Assembly (NCBI RefSeq): GCF_007859305.1 | Contig: NZ_VOHE01000005.1 | Location: 1-64,000 of the forward strand | Origin: Luteimonas wenzhouensis | GTDB taxonomy: Bacteria; Pseudomonadota; Gammaproteobacteria; Xanthomonadales; Xanthomonadaceae | Length of the DNA stretch: 64,000 bases | Reading direction: 5' to 3' | Part shown: positions 48,284 to 62,800 of the stretch, piece by piece | How the letters are laid out: every line of letters starts with the position of its first letter | Numbering within the stretch: the stretch's first letter is position 1 | The notes under the pieces: model-generated | Told to the model about the DNA's origin: nothing | The model's input: the letters and a program-made list of their open reading frames with translations, nothing else | Databases searched by the model: none | Position numbers and translations under genes: made by a program

Positions 48284-49090
48284 TCAGCCGGCTGCGGGCC
48301 CGGAGGGCAGGCGGAAGAACGCGCTGGCGGTGGCGGTGGTCGCGGCCGCGGTCACCGCGGGATCCTCGCCGCGGCAGCGGGCCAGGTCTTCGACGATGTG
48401 CGGCAGGAACGCCGGTTCGTTGCGGCGGTCCTTCGGCATCGGCCGCAGCGAGCGCGGCAGCAGGTAGGGCGCGTCGGTCTCCACCATCAGCCGGTTGGCG
48501 GGGATCTGGCCGACGATCCCGCGCAGGTGCTGGCCGCGGCGCTCGTCGCACAGCCAGCCGGTGATGCCGATGTGCCAGTCGTGGTCGAGGTAGTCGAACA
48601 GTTCCTCGCGGCTGCCGGTGAAGCAGTGCACCACCGCCGGCCCGATCCGGCCTTCGAACTGCCGCATGATGGCCATGAAGTCCGCGTGCGCGTCGCGCTG
48701 GTGCAGGAACAGCGGCTTGCCGGTGTCCACGGCGATCTCCAGCTGGCGCTCGAACGCCTTGCGCTGCGCCGGGCGCGGCGAGAAGTCGCGGAAGTAGTCC
48801 AGGCCGCATTCGCCCACCGCCACCACTTCCGGGTGGCGGTGCAGTTCGCGCATCTGCGCGTCGCACTCGGCGGTGTACTCCACCGCGTGGTGCGGATGCA
48901 CGCCGGCGGTCGCGAACAGCACGCCCGGATGCGCGCGCGCCAGCGCCAGCGCCCTGGGCGAATGCTCGCGGCTGGCCCCGGTCACCACCATCCGCACCAC
49001 GCCGGCCGCGCGCGCGCGTTCGAGCACGGCGTCGCGGTCATGGTCGAAGCTGTCGTGGGTGAGGTTGAGGCCGATGTCGATCAGCTGCAT
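48284..49090 (-). CDS. tatD: TatD-family metal-dependent deoxyribonuclease
   Basis: 268 residues. Amidohydrolase barrel with MQLIDIGLNLTHDSFDHDRD, AVGECGLDYFRD, GKPLFLHQRDAH and the late METDAPYLLPRSLRP motif. The DIGLNLTHDSF start groups it with true TatD (3'-5' DNase) rather than YcfH. The frame remains open upstream, but the native start is at 49090 by homology. Divergent from hrpB. Confidence 0.92.
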   Translation of the reverse strand: MQLIDIGLNLTHDSFDHDRDAVLERARAAGVVRMVVTGASREHSPRALALARAHPGVLFATAGVHPHHAVEYTAECDAQMRELHRHPEVVAVGECGLDYFRDFSPRPAQRKAFERQLEIAVDTGKPLFLHQRDAHADFMAIMRQFEGRIGPAVVHCFTGSREELFDYLDHDWHIGITGWLCDERRGQHLRGIVGQIPANRLMVETDAPYLLPRSLRPMPKDRRNEPAFLPHIVEDLARCRGEDPAVTAAATTATASAFFRLPSGPAAG

Positions 49091-49237
49091 GGAACGGATG
49101 TCGGGTTGCGGGCCGCGCATTCTAGCCGGCGCCCCGCGGGGCGGGCCCGGCACGGTCGCGGCCGCGCCCGGCCGGATCGCCGGATAATGGGCGCTCCCGC
49201 TCCGCCGCGACCAGCGCGGCCGCGACCAAGCCGATCC

Positions 49238-51727
<2,490 letters not shown>

Positions 51728-51734
51728 CCGCGCG

Positions 51735-51977
51735 TTCCTTCCCCGCAAGCGGGGAGGGATGTCGGTGCGACGGAAGCGCGGTCCCTGCTCCTTCCCCCGC
51801 TTGCGGGGGGGAAGGCTGGGATGGGGGCAGGTTCCGCAGCGAGGACACCTGGCGTAGCGATGGATGCGGCCCCCACCCCGGCCCTCCCCCGCGAGCGGGG
51901 GAGGGGGTGTCAGGTGCAATGGTGGTGCGGTCCCTGCTCCTTCCCCCGCTTGCGGGGGAAGGCCGGGATGGGGGCAG
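51735..51977. repeat. Cluster of four palindromic CCCCCGC/GCGGGGG repeats
   Basis: Units at about 51735-51759, 51788-51830, 51868-51908 and 51937-51977, each with a CCCCGC-(T/A)-GCGGGG core. The segments near 51778-51830 and 51927-51977 are direct repeats sharing GGTCCCTGCTCCTTCCCCCG and a tail like GGGATGGGGGCAGG. The 343-bp spacer from hrpB to the next gene holds only this cluster. Confidence 0.75.
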
Positions 51978-52069
51978 GGGGTAAATCGTCGCGCCGCAGC
52001 GCATCACGCCGCGGCGACGGCGGCGGCCGCAGACTGTGCCACTATCGGCTTCCCGCCCAGGATTCCCCC

Positions 52070-52480
52070 ATGAGCAGACTCGATTCGATCTCCGGAAAAA
52101 TGATGGACCTGGTCGGCCAGGTCGGCGACAGCGTCCGCCACACCCTGCCCGACGGCGCCGGCAAATGGCTGCAGGCGGGCATGGCGCTGGGCGCGGCGAA
52201 AACCGGTTCGCGTGCCGTGGGCGGTGTCCTGCGCCGCAATCCGGCGGTGCTGGCCGCGGCCGCGGTCGGGATCGGTGCGGCGTGGTACGCGGTCCATCGC
52301 TACCGCCGCAAGCAACAGGCCAATGGCGACGGCCAGGTGATCGAGGGCAAGGCGCGCCGGGTCGAGGCGCGGCGTGCGTCGCGCAAGGGCGACGCGCCTT
52401 CGGGTGACGGCACCAGCGTGCGGCGGCGGTCCTCGCGTGCCAGGCAGGCCACGGCCGACACGCCCGCCGGCAACGAATGA
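52070..52480 (+). CDS. Small membrane-anchored hypothetical protein
   Basis: 136 residues. An amphipathic N-terminus (MSRLDSISGKMMDLVGQVGD) and one hydrophobic segment (AVLAAAAVGIGAAWYAVHRY), then a basic C-terminal tail rich in R/K/S. Function unknown. It lies just after a repeat cluster. Confidence 0.6.
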   Translation: MSRLDSISGKMMDLVGQVGDSVRHTLPDGAGKWLQAGMALGAAKTGSRAVGGVLRRNPAVLAAAAVGIGAAWYAVHRYRRKQQANGDGQVIEGKARRVEARRASRKGDAPSGDGTSVRRRSSRARQATADTPAGNE

Positions 52481-52514
52481 CACCGGGCATGGGCCGGCCC
52501 GCGCCGGCCCGGCC

Positions 52515-53630
52515 TCAGCCCGAAGCCGCGGCGGCGGCCGCCTCGGGCAGTTCCAGCACGAAGCGCGCGCCGCCGCCCTCGCGGTCCTCGTAGCGCAGTT
52601 CGCCGCCCACCGCGCCCACGATCTGGCGCGCCAGCGACAGCCCGAGCCCGCTCGATACCGCGTCGTTCCCCCCGTCGTTGGGGTTGACCCGGAAGAACGG
52701 CGTGAACAGCGACGACTGCTTGGACGCCGGGATCCCCGGCCCGCGATCCTCCACCCGCAGCTGCTGGTAGCCCGGCGCGCCGGGCTGCACCGACAGGTCG
52801 ATGTCGCTGCCCGGCGCGTACTTGATCGCGTTGCTGATCAGGTTCTCGCACACCTGGCGCAGCACCAGCGGATCGATCGCCACCGTCGCATCCGACACCG
52901 ACAGCACGCGCAGTCGCGCGCCGCGGTCCTCGAGCTGCAGTGCGTAGCGCCGCTCCAGCCATTCCACCAGCTCGGGCAGCGCCGCCCGGGCCGGTTCGCG
53001 CGCGGCCTGCGAGCGCGCCGATGCCTGGGTCTCGAGGTAGCGGCGGATGTAGCCCAGCGCGTCCTCGGCGCTGTCGCGGATCATCTGCAGGTAGCGCGGG
53101 ACCCGCTCCGCGCGGGTCTGCCCGGTAAGCAGCAGGTCGCTAGCGAAGAAGATGCTGCTGAGCGGGTTCTTGAGGTCGTGCGCGACCAGGTTTACCAGTT
53201 CCTGGCGCTCGCGCGCCACCCGCTCGAGCCGGTCGCGGGTGAGCTTGAGGCCGATGTGCGCCTGCACCCGCGCCAGCAGTTCCTCCGGCATGAACGGCTT
53301 GGTGACGTAGTCCACCGCGCCCGAGTCGAACGCGCGCAGCAGCAGGTCGCGGTCGTGGGCGGCGGTGAGGAACACCACCGGCAGCCCCGACCAGGCCGGA
53401 TTGGCGCGGATCTCGTCGAGCAGTTCGAAGCCGTCCATGCCCGGCATCATCATGTCCAGCAGCACCAGGTCGGAGGACTGCTGCTCCAGGCGCTGCAGCG
53501 CTTCCTCGCCGCTCTCGGCGGTGTACACCGAATAGCCCTGGCGCGACAGCAGGGCGCTGATGATGCGGAGGTTGGAGGGCTGGTCGTCGACGACCAGGAC
53601 CCGGCCGGCGCTGGCTTTGGTATTGGGCAT
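52515..53630 (-). CDS. Response regulator-histidine kinase hybrid
   Basis: 371 residues. An N-terminal receiver (VLVVDDQPSNLR, phosphoacceptor Asp in LVLLDMMMPGMDG, VTKPF) is fused to a kinase core with HAMP-free HisKA (NLVAHDLKNPLSSI) and HATPase (ENLISNAIKYA, VEDRGPGIP, SSGLGLSLARQI). No transmembrane helix, so it is cytoplasmic. This receiver-before-kinase order is seen in regulators that take phosphoryl groups from other kinases. It lies downstream of rluE. Confidence 0.87.
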   Translation of the reverse strand: MPNTKASAGRVLVVDDQPSNLRIISALLSRQGYSVYTAESGEEALQRLEQQSSDLVLLDMMMPGMDGFELLDEIRANPAWSGLPVVFLTAAHDRDLLLRAFDSGAVDYVTKPFMPEELLARVQAHIGLKLTRDRLERVARERQELVNLVAHDLKNPLSSIFFASDLLLTGQTRAERVPRYLQMIRDSAEDALGYIRRYLETQASARSQAAREPARAALPELVEWLERRYALQLEDRGARLRVLSVSDATVAIDPLVLRQVCENLISNAIKYAPGSDIDLSVQPGAPGYQQLRVEDRGPGIPASKQSSLFTPFFRVNPNDGGNDAVSSGLGLSLARQIVGAVGGELRYEDREGGGARFVLELPEAAAAAASG

Positions 53631-53680
53631 GGGTTCCGGCGTTCCTGCGGTGCTCCGTACCGCGGCGGGTTGCCCGAACG

Positions 53681-54283
53681 TTAACAGACGCCCCTGCCGC
53701 CGGGAATCCGCCCGCGCCGGCTGCGCGCCGACCGCCCGGGCCGGGCGTCGAGCAACCGCCATTGCCCCGGCGCCAGCCCGTCGAGCGCGTGCTCGCCGAT
53801 CGCCATCCGCACCAGGCGCAGGGTGGGCAGCCCGACCGCCGCGGTCATGCGCCGCACCTGCCGGTTGCGGCCCTCGTGGATCTGCAGCCGCAGCCACGCG
53901 TCGGGCACGGTCAGGCGCCGGCGGATGGGGGGATCGCGGGGCCACAGCGCGGGCGGGTCGATGGCCTCGACCCGCGCCGGCCGGGTGGGTCCGTCGTTGA
54001 GCAGCACGCCCTCGCGCAGTGCCTGCAGCTGCGCGGGGGTCGGCATGCCTTCCACCTGCACCAGGTAGGTCTTGGGCAGTTTGTGGCGCGGATCGGTGAT
54101 GCGGTGGGCGAGCGTGCCATCGTCGGTGAGCAGCAGCAGGCCCTCGCTGTCGTGGTCGAGCCGCCCGGCCGGATACACGTCCGGCGGCAGGCCGAACTCG
54201 GCCAGGGTGCGCCGCGGCGGGGTGCTGCGGTCGGTGAACTGGCACAGCACCCCGTACGGCTTGTTGAGCGCGACCAGCGCCAC
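53681..54283 (-). CDS. rluE: 23S rRNA pseudouridine synthase (RluE/RsuA family)
   Basis: 200 residues. Motif GRLDHDSEGLLLLTDDG contains the catalytic Asp. LNKPYGVLCQFT, HKLPKTYLVQVEG and QIHEGRNRQVRRM are the RluE/RsuA signatures. There is no S4 domain, which fits RluE (U2457 of 23S rRNA). The basic tail RSARSRRGRIPGG is an extension. Confidence 0.9.
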   Translation of the reverse strand: MALVALNKPYGVLCQFTDRSTPPRRTLAEFGLPPDVYPAGRLDHDSEGLLLLTDDGTLAHRITDPRHKLPKTYLVQVEGMPTPAQLQALREGVLLNDGPTRPARVEAIDPPALWPRDPPIRRRLTVPDAWLRLQIHEGRNRQVRRMTAAVGLPTLRLVRMAIGEHALDGLAPGQWRLLDARPGRSARSRRGRIPGGRGVC

Positions 54284-54290
54284 GCCGCGC

Positions 54291-54695
54291 TCAGTGCCCG
54301 TCGAGGACCAACGCGCGCACGCTGTAGTCGCCCAGGGTGTCCCCGCCGATCGGCAGCGAGTTGACCCGCACCGTGTAGTCGCCGCTGACCGGCGCGGTGA
54401 CCACCACCGCGGCGTTGGTGGAAGCGTTCTCGTGGTCGTCGTTCTCGGCCAGCGGCTCGCCGTCGGGCTGGAACACCATCAGCACCGGGTCGAAGTCCGT
54501 GGAGCGGACCACGATCGCCACCAGCTGGCCCTGCTCCAGGCGCAGGTGGTAGTCGTGGCTGCGGCCGCCGCGGTCGCCGGGGCGGTCGCTGGATTCGAGC
54601 CGGGCCTGGCGGGTCTGGCCGGGTACCAGGACGTCGGCCGCGACGGCCGGCAGCGCCAGGGCGGCGAACAACAGGGCGAGGAGCGGTTTGCGCAT
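54291..54695 (-). CDS. Secreted PPC-like domain protein
   Basis: 134 residues. Signal peptide MRKPLLALLFAALALPAVAA, then a compact beta domain with SHDYHLRLEQGQLVAIVV, LMVFQPDGEPLAENDDH and GDYTVRVNSL, as in bacterial pre-peptidase C-terminal modules that bind substrates or aid secretion. It is a stand-alone module here, seven bases from rluE. Function unknown. Confidence 0.75.
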   Translation of the reverse strand: MRKPLLALLFAALALPAVAADVLVPGQTRQARLESSDRPGDRGGRSHDYHLRLEQGQLVAIVVRSTDFDPVLMVFQPDGEPLAENDDHENASTNAAVVVTAPVSGDYTVRVNSLPIGGDTLGDYSVRALVLDGH

Positions 54696-54892
54696 GGAGG
54701 ATCCTGTGAGGCGCGCGCATGGCGCGTGGCCGCGGTGCGCCGCGCGGCAACGGTCCCGGGGAGTTGCCCGGGAGGCATAGCTTAGAGGGATGCGGGGCGG
54801 ATGGTGCGCCGGTCCGCGCGCGCGGTGCAGATGGGGGGCCGGAAGGCTCCTGGCAGGCGCCCCGCGCGCGCGGCGTGGTGCGGTCGAGGCGG

Positions 54893-55759
54893 CTATTCGC
54901 GCGCGGGCTTCACGAAGCGCAAGGTCATGCGGTCGCTCTCGCCGACGGCGCGGTACTTCTCCGCGTCGGCAGGATCGTGGCGCCCCACCGGGAACAGGGT
55001 CCACACGCCGTTGGGGTGGTCCTTGGTGTCGGCCGGGTTGGCGTTGACCTCGCTGGTCGCGTCGAGGCGGAAGCCGGCGGCCTCGGCCAGCGCGATCACC
55101 TGGTCCTGGCCGACGTAGCCGCTGCGGTCCTCCTCGGCCACGTCGGCCGCGGCGCGGTGTTCGACCACGCCCAGCACGCCGCCCTCGCGCAGCACTTCGA
55201 AGAAGCCTTCGAACATCCGGTGCGCCTGGCCGCTGCCGCGCCAGTTGTGCACGTTGCGGAAGGTCACCACCAGGTCGGCCGAGCCGGGCTCGCCGAACTT
55301 CGGCGCGGCCGGGTCGTAGGCGACCACGGCGGCACGGTCGAACTGCGCCGGCGCGCCGGCGAACAGGGCCTCCAGTTCGGCCCTGGCCCGCTGCGGGTAG
55401 TCGCGGCGGTCCTCGGGCAGCGCCTGCGGGTCGACCACCGCGGCGACGTAGCGGCCGTGTTCGCGCAGGTACGGCGCGAGGATCTCGGCGTACCAGCCGC
55501 CGCCGGGGGTGATCTCGACCACGGTCTGGTCGGGCTTGAGGCCGAAGAACGCGAGCGTCTGGGCCGGATGGCGGTACCGGTCGCGGGCGCGGTTGGCCTC
55601 GCTGCGCCAGTCGCCGGCAAGCACCGCTTCGAGCGCCGGATCGACGGCGGACGCGGTGGCCTGCGCGGCGGCGGCCGGCTCGGCCGCCAGCGCAGTGGAC
55701 AGGGCGGGCGCCAGGGCCAGGGCGAGCAGGCCGGCGCGGAAGAGCGGGTGTCGGATCAT
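54893..55759 (-). CDS. Secreted class I SAM-dependent methyltransferase-like protein
   Basis: 288 residues. A signal peptide ([20 protein letters not shown]...) precedes a methyltransferase fold with [17 protein letters not shown] (the SAM loop), [13 protein letters not shown] and [21 protein letters not shown] enzyme with a signal peptide is odd because SAM is cytoplasmic, so it may be a non-enzymatic or dual form. Alternative start at 55777 adds six residues. Confidence 0.8.
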   Translation of the reverse strand: MIRHPLFRAGLLALALAPALSTALAAEPAAAAQATASAVDPALEAVLAGDWRSEANRARDRYRHPAQTLAFFGLKPDQTVVEITPGGGWYAEILAPYLREHGRYVAAVVDPQALPEDRRDYPQRARAELEALFAGAPAQFDRAAVVAYDPAAPKFGEPGSADLVVTFRNVHNWRGSGQAHRMFEGFFEVLREGGVLGVVEHRAAADVAEEDRSGYVGQDQVIALAEAAGFRLDATSEVNANPADTKDHPNGVWTLFPVGRHDPADAEKYRAVGESDRMTLRFVKPARE

Positions 55760-55833
55760 GGTCTCGGGCCGCATCATGAAGGTGCGGCCGAGCCTAGCAC
55801 GCCGCTGCGCCGGCGCGCGCATGCCCAGGGCGG

Positions 55834-58724
<2,891 letters not shown>

Positions 58725-59044
58725 CCCCCACGATTCCGGCAAGGCAACCAGGTTGGTCTGCGCAGACGTGAGGCGGACTGGTGCCCCTGCTCTGAATACA
58801 TGCCGAGTTGGCATCCGATTCCAAACGATCGGGCGTGAGCAGGCGCCTTCCCGAAGCGCGGATCATTTGCTTCCTGCGTAAGGCCGAGGCCAGGCTGCAC
58901 CGTCGGGGCGCCGTGCCAAAAACGCGGCACCAGCGACGCGTCGTACTAGCTGCAGGTGAAAGTTCAACGACAAACTTGCCAAGAGCGGAAGTTAATACGC
59001 TGCAGGCGCGCCGAAAACTAACGCCGGACAGACCAGTTGACTGT
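58725..59044. other. Gene-free spacer between the nuclease remnant and the XRE regulator
   Basis: 320 bases with no supportable gene on either strand. No methylase or antitoxin is seen here. Confidence 0.5.
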
Positions 59045-59497
59045 TCAACCGGCGACCTCATCCTCTTCTGTGGCGGTGGGATGCGCAACCCTCAACGGCA
59101 CCCCCAGCCCTCTTGCGGCGCCCGCCGCCATGTAGACGTGCGCGCTTCTCTTCCTCGTCACCGCTGCAAGCAGCTTTACAACTGCGCGCTTATCCGCCGC
59201 GCTGCACGCCCGGAATCTTTGCAGCAACAGCATCTCCTCGGGGTCATCCACCATCATTCCTTCGGCCGCCGGCGTCCACTGATCGCCCAATTCGGCTGAT
59301 CCCCGGCCGGTGGCGAGCCATTCGAACGATACATCTGTCACCATCGCAATATGTTGCAAACGCAAGCTGCTTGGGATCTTGGCCCCACACTCCCAGTTGG
59401 CCACCGCGCTGCGACCGACATTGAGCAGCGACGCCAGCTCCAGCTGGGAGTACTGCTTGCGCGTTCTAGCCCTGCGAATCCGTATCGCCAGCTCCAT
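59045..59497 (-). CDS. XRE-family (Cro/CI-like) transcriptional regulator
   Basis: 150 residues. N-terminal helix-turn-helix with RRARTRKQYSQLELASLLN and VGRSAVANWECGAKIPS, then FEWLATGRG, the typical repressor pattern. The C-terminal part carries an acidic/leucine segment (DDPEEMLLLQRFRACSA) that likely dimerises. Starts at 59497. A 17-bp inverted repeat 32-48 bp upstream (59529-59545) is a likely operator. It lies upstream of and divergent to the Rhs gene. Confidence 0.85.
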   Translation of the reverse strand: MELAIRIRRARTRKQYSQLELASLLNVGRSAVANWECGAKIPSSLRLQHIAMVTDVSFEWLATGRGSAELGDQWTPAAEGMMVDDPEEMLLLQRFRACSAADKRAVVKLLAAVTRKRSAHVYMAAGAARGLGVPLRVAHPTATEEDEVAG

Positions 59498-59820
59498 AAG
59501 CCCCCATCCTTATGTCACCGCCCTAGGCTGCCACCAATAGTGGCACAAGTTGTCTACTTTCGGTGGCGTGCGTTCCCAACTGCCTGAGCGCAACTGGGGT
59601 TCTTCCTGCTAAGCGCCACGGGAGGGCTCGTCCAAACGCCCCGACGGCTTGTCACCGCCGAACATCGGCAGTACATAGCCGATGGGGAACGACTGACCTC
59701 GACTCACGGCTGTTGCATCGCTCTGGGGCGGAGCGAGCGCAGCACGCAAGCCCCGACTTTCAACTTGCGACTCATTGAATGGACGGCCAGCCGGCGGGCT
59801 GACCACAGCGGAAGGACGAG
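59498..59820. other. Divergent spacer with XRE operator candidate
   Basis: 323 bases between the regulator and the Rhs gene. It holds the inverted repeat at 59529-59545 and a ribosome binding site (GGAAGGACGAG) at its right end before the Rhs start. No gene is supported. Confidence 0.5.
59529..59545. promoter_or_regulatory. Inverted repeat, likely operator of the XRE regulator
   Basis: TGCCAC-CAATA-GTGGCA, a perfect 6-bp inverted repeat with a 5-base spacer, 32-48 bases before the regulator start. It is the usual shape of a Cro/CI operator, but this is inference. Confidence 0.55.
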
Positions 59821-62800
59821 ATGAAGATCAGGCTGCTTTTCTTCGTGGTGACATGGTCCGTGGCTATGCTACTTCCACTTCCTGCTGACGCTGGCTATTT
59901 CGTGTGCCGAGCAGGCTCGTATGGCGCGGGGACGGTCGACGTGGGGGACCCGGAGCCAATCAGGGCAGGAGACACGGGTACATCGCGAGAAGGCGGCTCT
60001 TCACGACGAGCACCACCGCCTCTAACCTGTGAATTCGTTCGATACAGAGACGATCCCGGTTTGTCTGATCCTCGGATCATTCAGAACCATGGCGTTGCGA
60101 TCGGAAACACAAATGCCGGATCAGCGAGCTGCGATGGATCTGGCCCGCTGGGTGCACCCAAAACCATGGGGAACCCGGTTGTACTGGCGACGGGCAACAA
60201 GGTCGAATCCGAGCTCGACTTTGCAACAAGCGGCCAAGCGTCGCTTCGCCTTGAGCGCACATACAACCACCTTTGGAAAGGCGCAGGACTCTTCGGCAAG
60301 CACTGGATCAGCAACTTCGACTACAAGTTGACGTTCGGCACCACGAATCTCGATGCATGTTATCCACGGCCCGGAAGCGGCACCTGTGCGATTGGCACAA
60401 GCCAGATCATCTACGCGTGGCGTCCGGACGGCAGGACAATCAAGTTTGTCCGCAACAGTACCGACGGAATCTTCTATGAGGACAAGCCGGCTCCGATTGC
60501 CACGATACAGAGGAGGGCCGACGGGACATTCATGCACGTGGCCGAGGACAGTACCGTCGAGATCTACACGGCGTCGGGCCATATCACCAGCGTCAAGAAG
60601 TACAACGTGGGCTGGGAGTACACCTACAGCGGAACCTGGCCCCAGCGCGTGACGCATACGTCCGGCCGGTACGTCCAGTTCACGTGGACGAATGGGCAGC
60701 TGACTGCCGTGCGCGATCCGGCCGGGAATCAGTACGGCTTCTCGTACCACGCAAACCAGTTCGGCACAGGGTTGCATCGGCTGGCGGCCAGTTCGCAGCC
60801 CGGATCACCGGCAACCACGATCACTTACCATTACGAGGATGCGCGACACCCAGGCGCCCTCACCGGCAAGTCATTCAACGGTGTCCGTTACTCCAAGTTC
60901 ACCTACAGTGCGAATGGCTTGGCCACCAGTTCCGAGCACATGGGAGCTGAGAAGCACACTTTCGCATACACGCCTGGCCCGAACGGCCTGTCGCACACCC
61001 ATGTTATTAATCCGCTCGGAAAGGCGACTACGTACACCTTCCGGCATGGGAAGCTGGAAGCCGTCACCGGAAACCCGACCACCTACTGCCCTGGAACCAT
61101 GAGAAGCCTGGTCGAGTACGATGCCAACGGCTATCCGGCAATGGAGTCGGACTTCAACGGGAACCGGACATACTTCCGCTACAACGCCAAAGGCCAACTG
61201 CTTGAAAGGATCGACGGTGAAGGCACGGCGGATGCGCGGACGGTCAGGTACGAGTGGTGGGGCTTCGGCAAGATCATGACCGAGGAAGTGGTCGGAGTCT
61301 CCAAGACCACCTACCACTACGACGCCCTGCGACGCCCCTCACGTACAACCGTCCAGAACCTGTCAGGCAATGGCACCGTCAACCAGGTGCTTGAAACCTG
61401 GCATCACGTCACGGGCTACGACGTGGTACAGCCGAACGGCTCCCGCCTCGCGGGCCCACTGAGATCAGTGTCGAGCTACGGTCCCAGTACCACTTCCGCG
61501 CACGCGCGGACCGTCAACTACGATCAGCTCGGGAACCTGACGTCCATCCAGGAGTCGTCCGGAGCCGTCACAACCTACAGCAACCACAACGGCTTGGGCC
61601 AACCAGGGAAGATCACGGGGCCAAACGGCGAAGTTACGGAGTACACATATGACGCGCGCGGCCGGGTGATACGTGTGCGAACGCGCTTCAACGGCGTCGC
61701 CGCTGACACTCACTATGCGTACAACGGGCTTGGCCTGCCGAGTCGGGTGACTGCTCCCGACGGGCAGTCGGTTGCTTACCAGTACGACAGCGCGCACAGG
61801 GTAGTCGTTCAGTCAGAACGCGTCGGCACGCGACGGTATGCAATCAAGAGCTACGATTACGATGCGGCATCGAATGTGACTGCGGCATACACCGCAGAGA
61901 ACGCTTACGTCCCGGGAACCGCGATTCGCGGCTACATCGATGGCGTGGTGGACGACGGTTCCGGAGGAAAATCTCTTCGTGGCTGGGCTTGCTCTTCATA
62001 CATGGATGAATCGGTCAGCGTGCACCTGTATGCGGGTAACAGGGCAGGTAGTGGAGGAACCTACGTCGGAGCGTACACTGCGAATGTCGCCAGCGAGAGT
62101 GCGGTGGGCACGGCCTGTGATTCCAGAGGCAGTGCACACCGCTTCATGATTCCTTTGACCAATGCAGTTCAACAGCAGCATGGTGGAAAGGCAATCTATG
62201 TGCACGGGATCTCTCCCGTCGGCACCGGGAGCATGAACCTTCTGCTGACCAGGTCTGGAGTGTTCACCATCCCTGGCGGGTCGTCCGCCAACTCGGCCGC
62301 CGTGTCCTGCTTTGGACAGGCGTGCGCCGACGACGTAGACCTCGGGTTCGAAACGATGCACGACGTCGGAATCATGGCGGCGCCGCCGGGGACAATGACG
62401 CACCGGGCATTTGCCGATTACGATGAGTTGAATCGTGTCCGCGCACGTCGGGGCAACAACGGCCAGCTCGAAACCTACGTCTATGACCACAACAGCAACC
62501 TGACCAGCTTCAGTCGGGGCAGCTCAGGCGGGGTGCGGACGACGACATTCAGTTACGACGCATTGGACAGACTGGTCAGGAGCACCGCACCGGGGAATCG
62601 CGTCACCAGTTTCGTCTACGACAAAGCGGATCGAATCGTTCGCGTCACCGATCCAAGGGGCAGACAAACCAACTACACCTACGACGGATTCGGCCAGCTG
62701 TGGCGCCTTGTCAGTCCAGACACCGGCACCACCAACTTCCAGTATGACGCGCGTGGCCTGCGCACCCGAATGACTCGCCAGAATGGTGTCGCCACGAGCT

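Noticed and set aside
44955..48866. Minus-strand frame of 1303 codons across the reductase/OmpA region
   Set aside because: Low-complexity antisense translation; the plus-strand genes there have clear families and ribosome binding sites.
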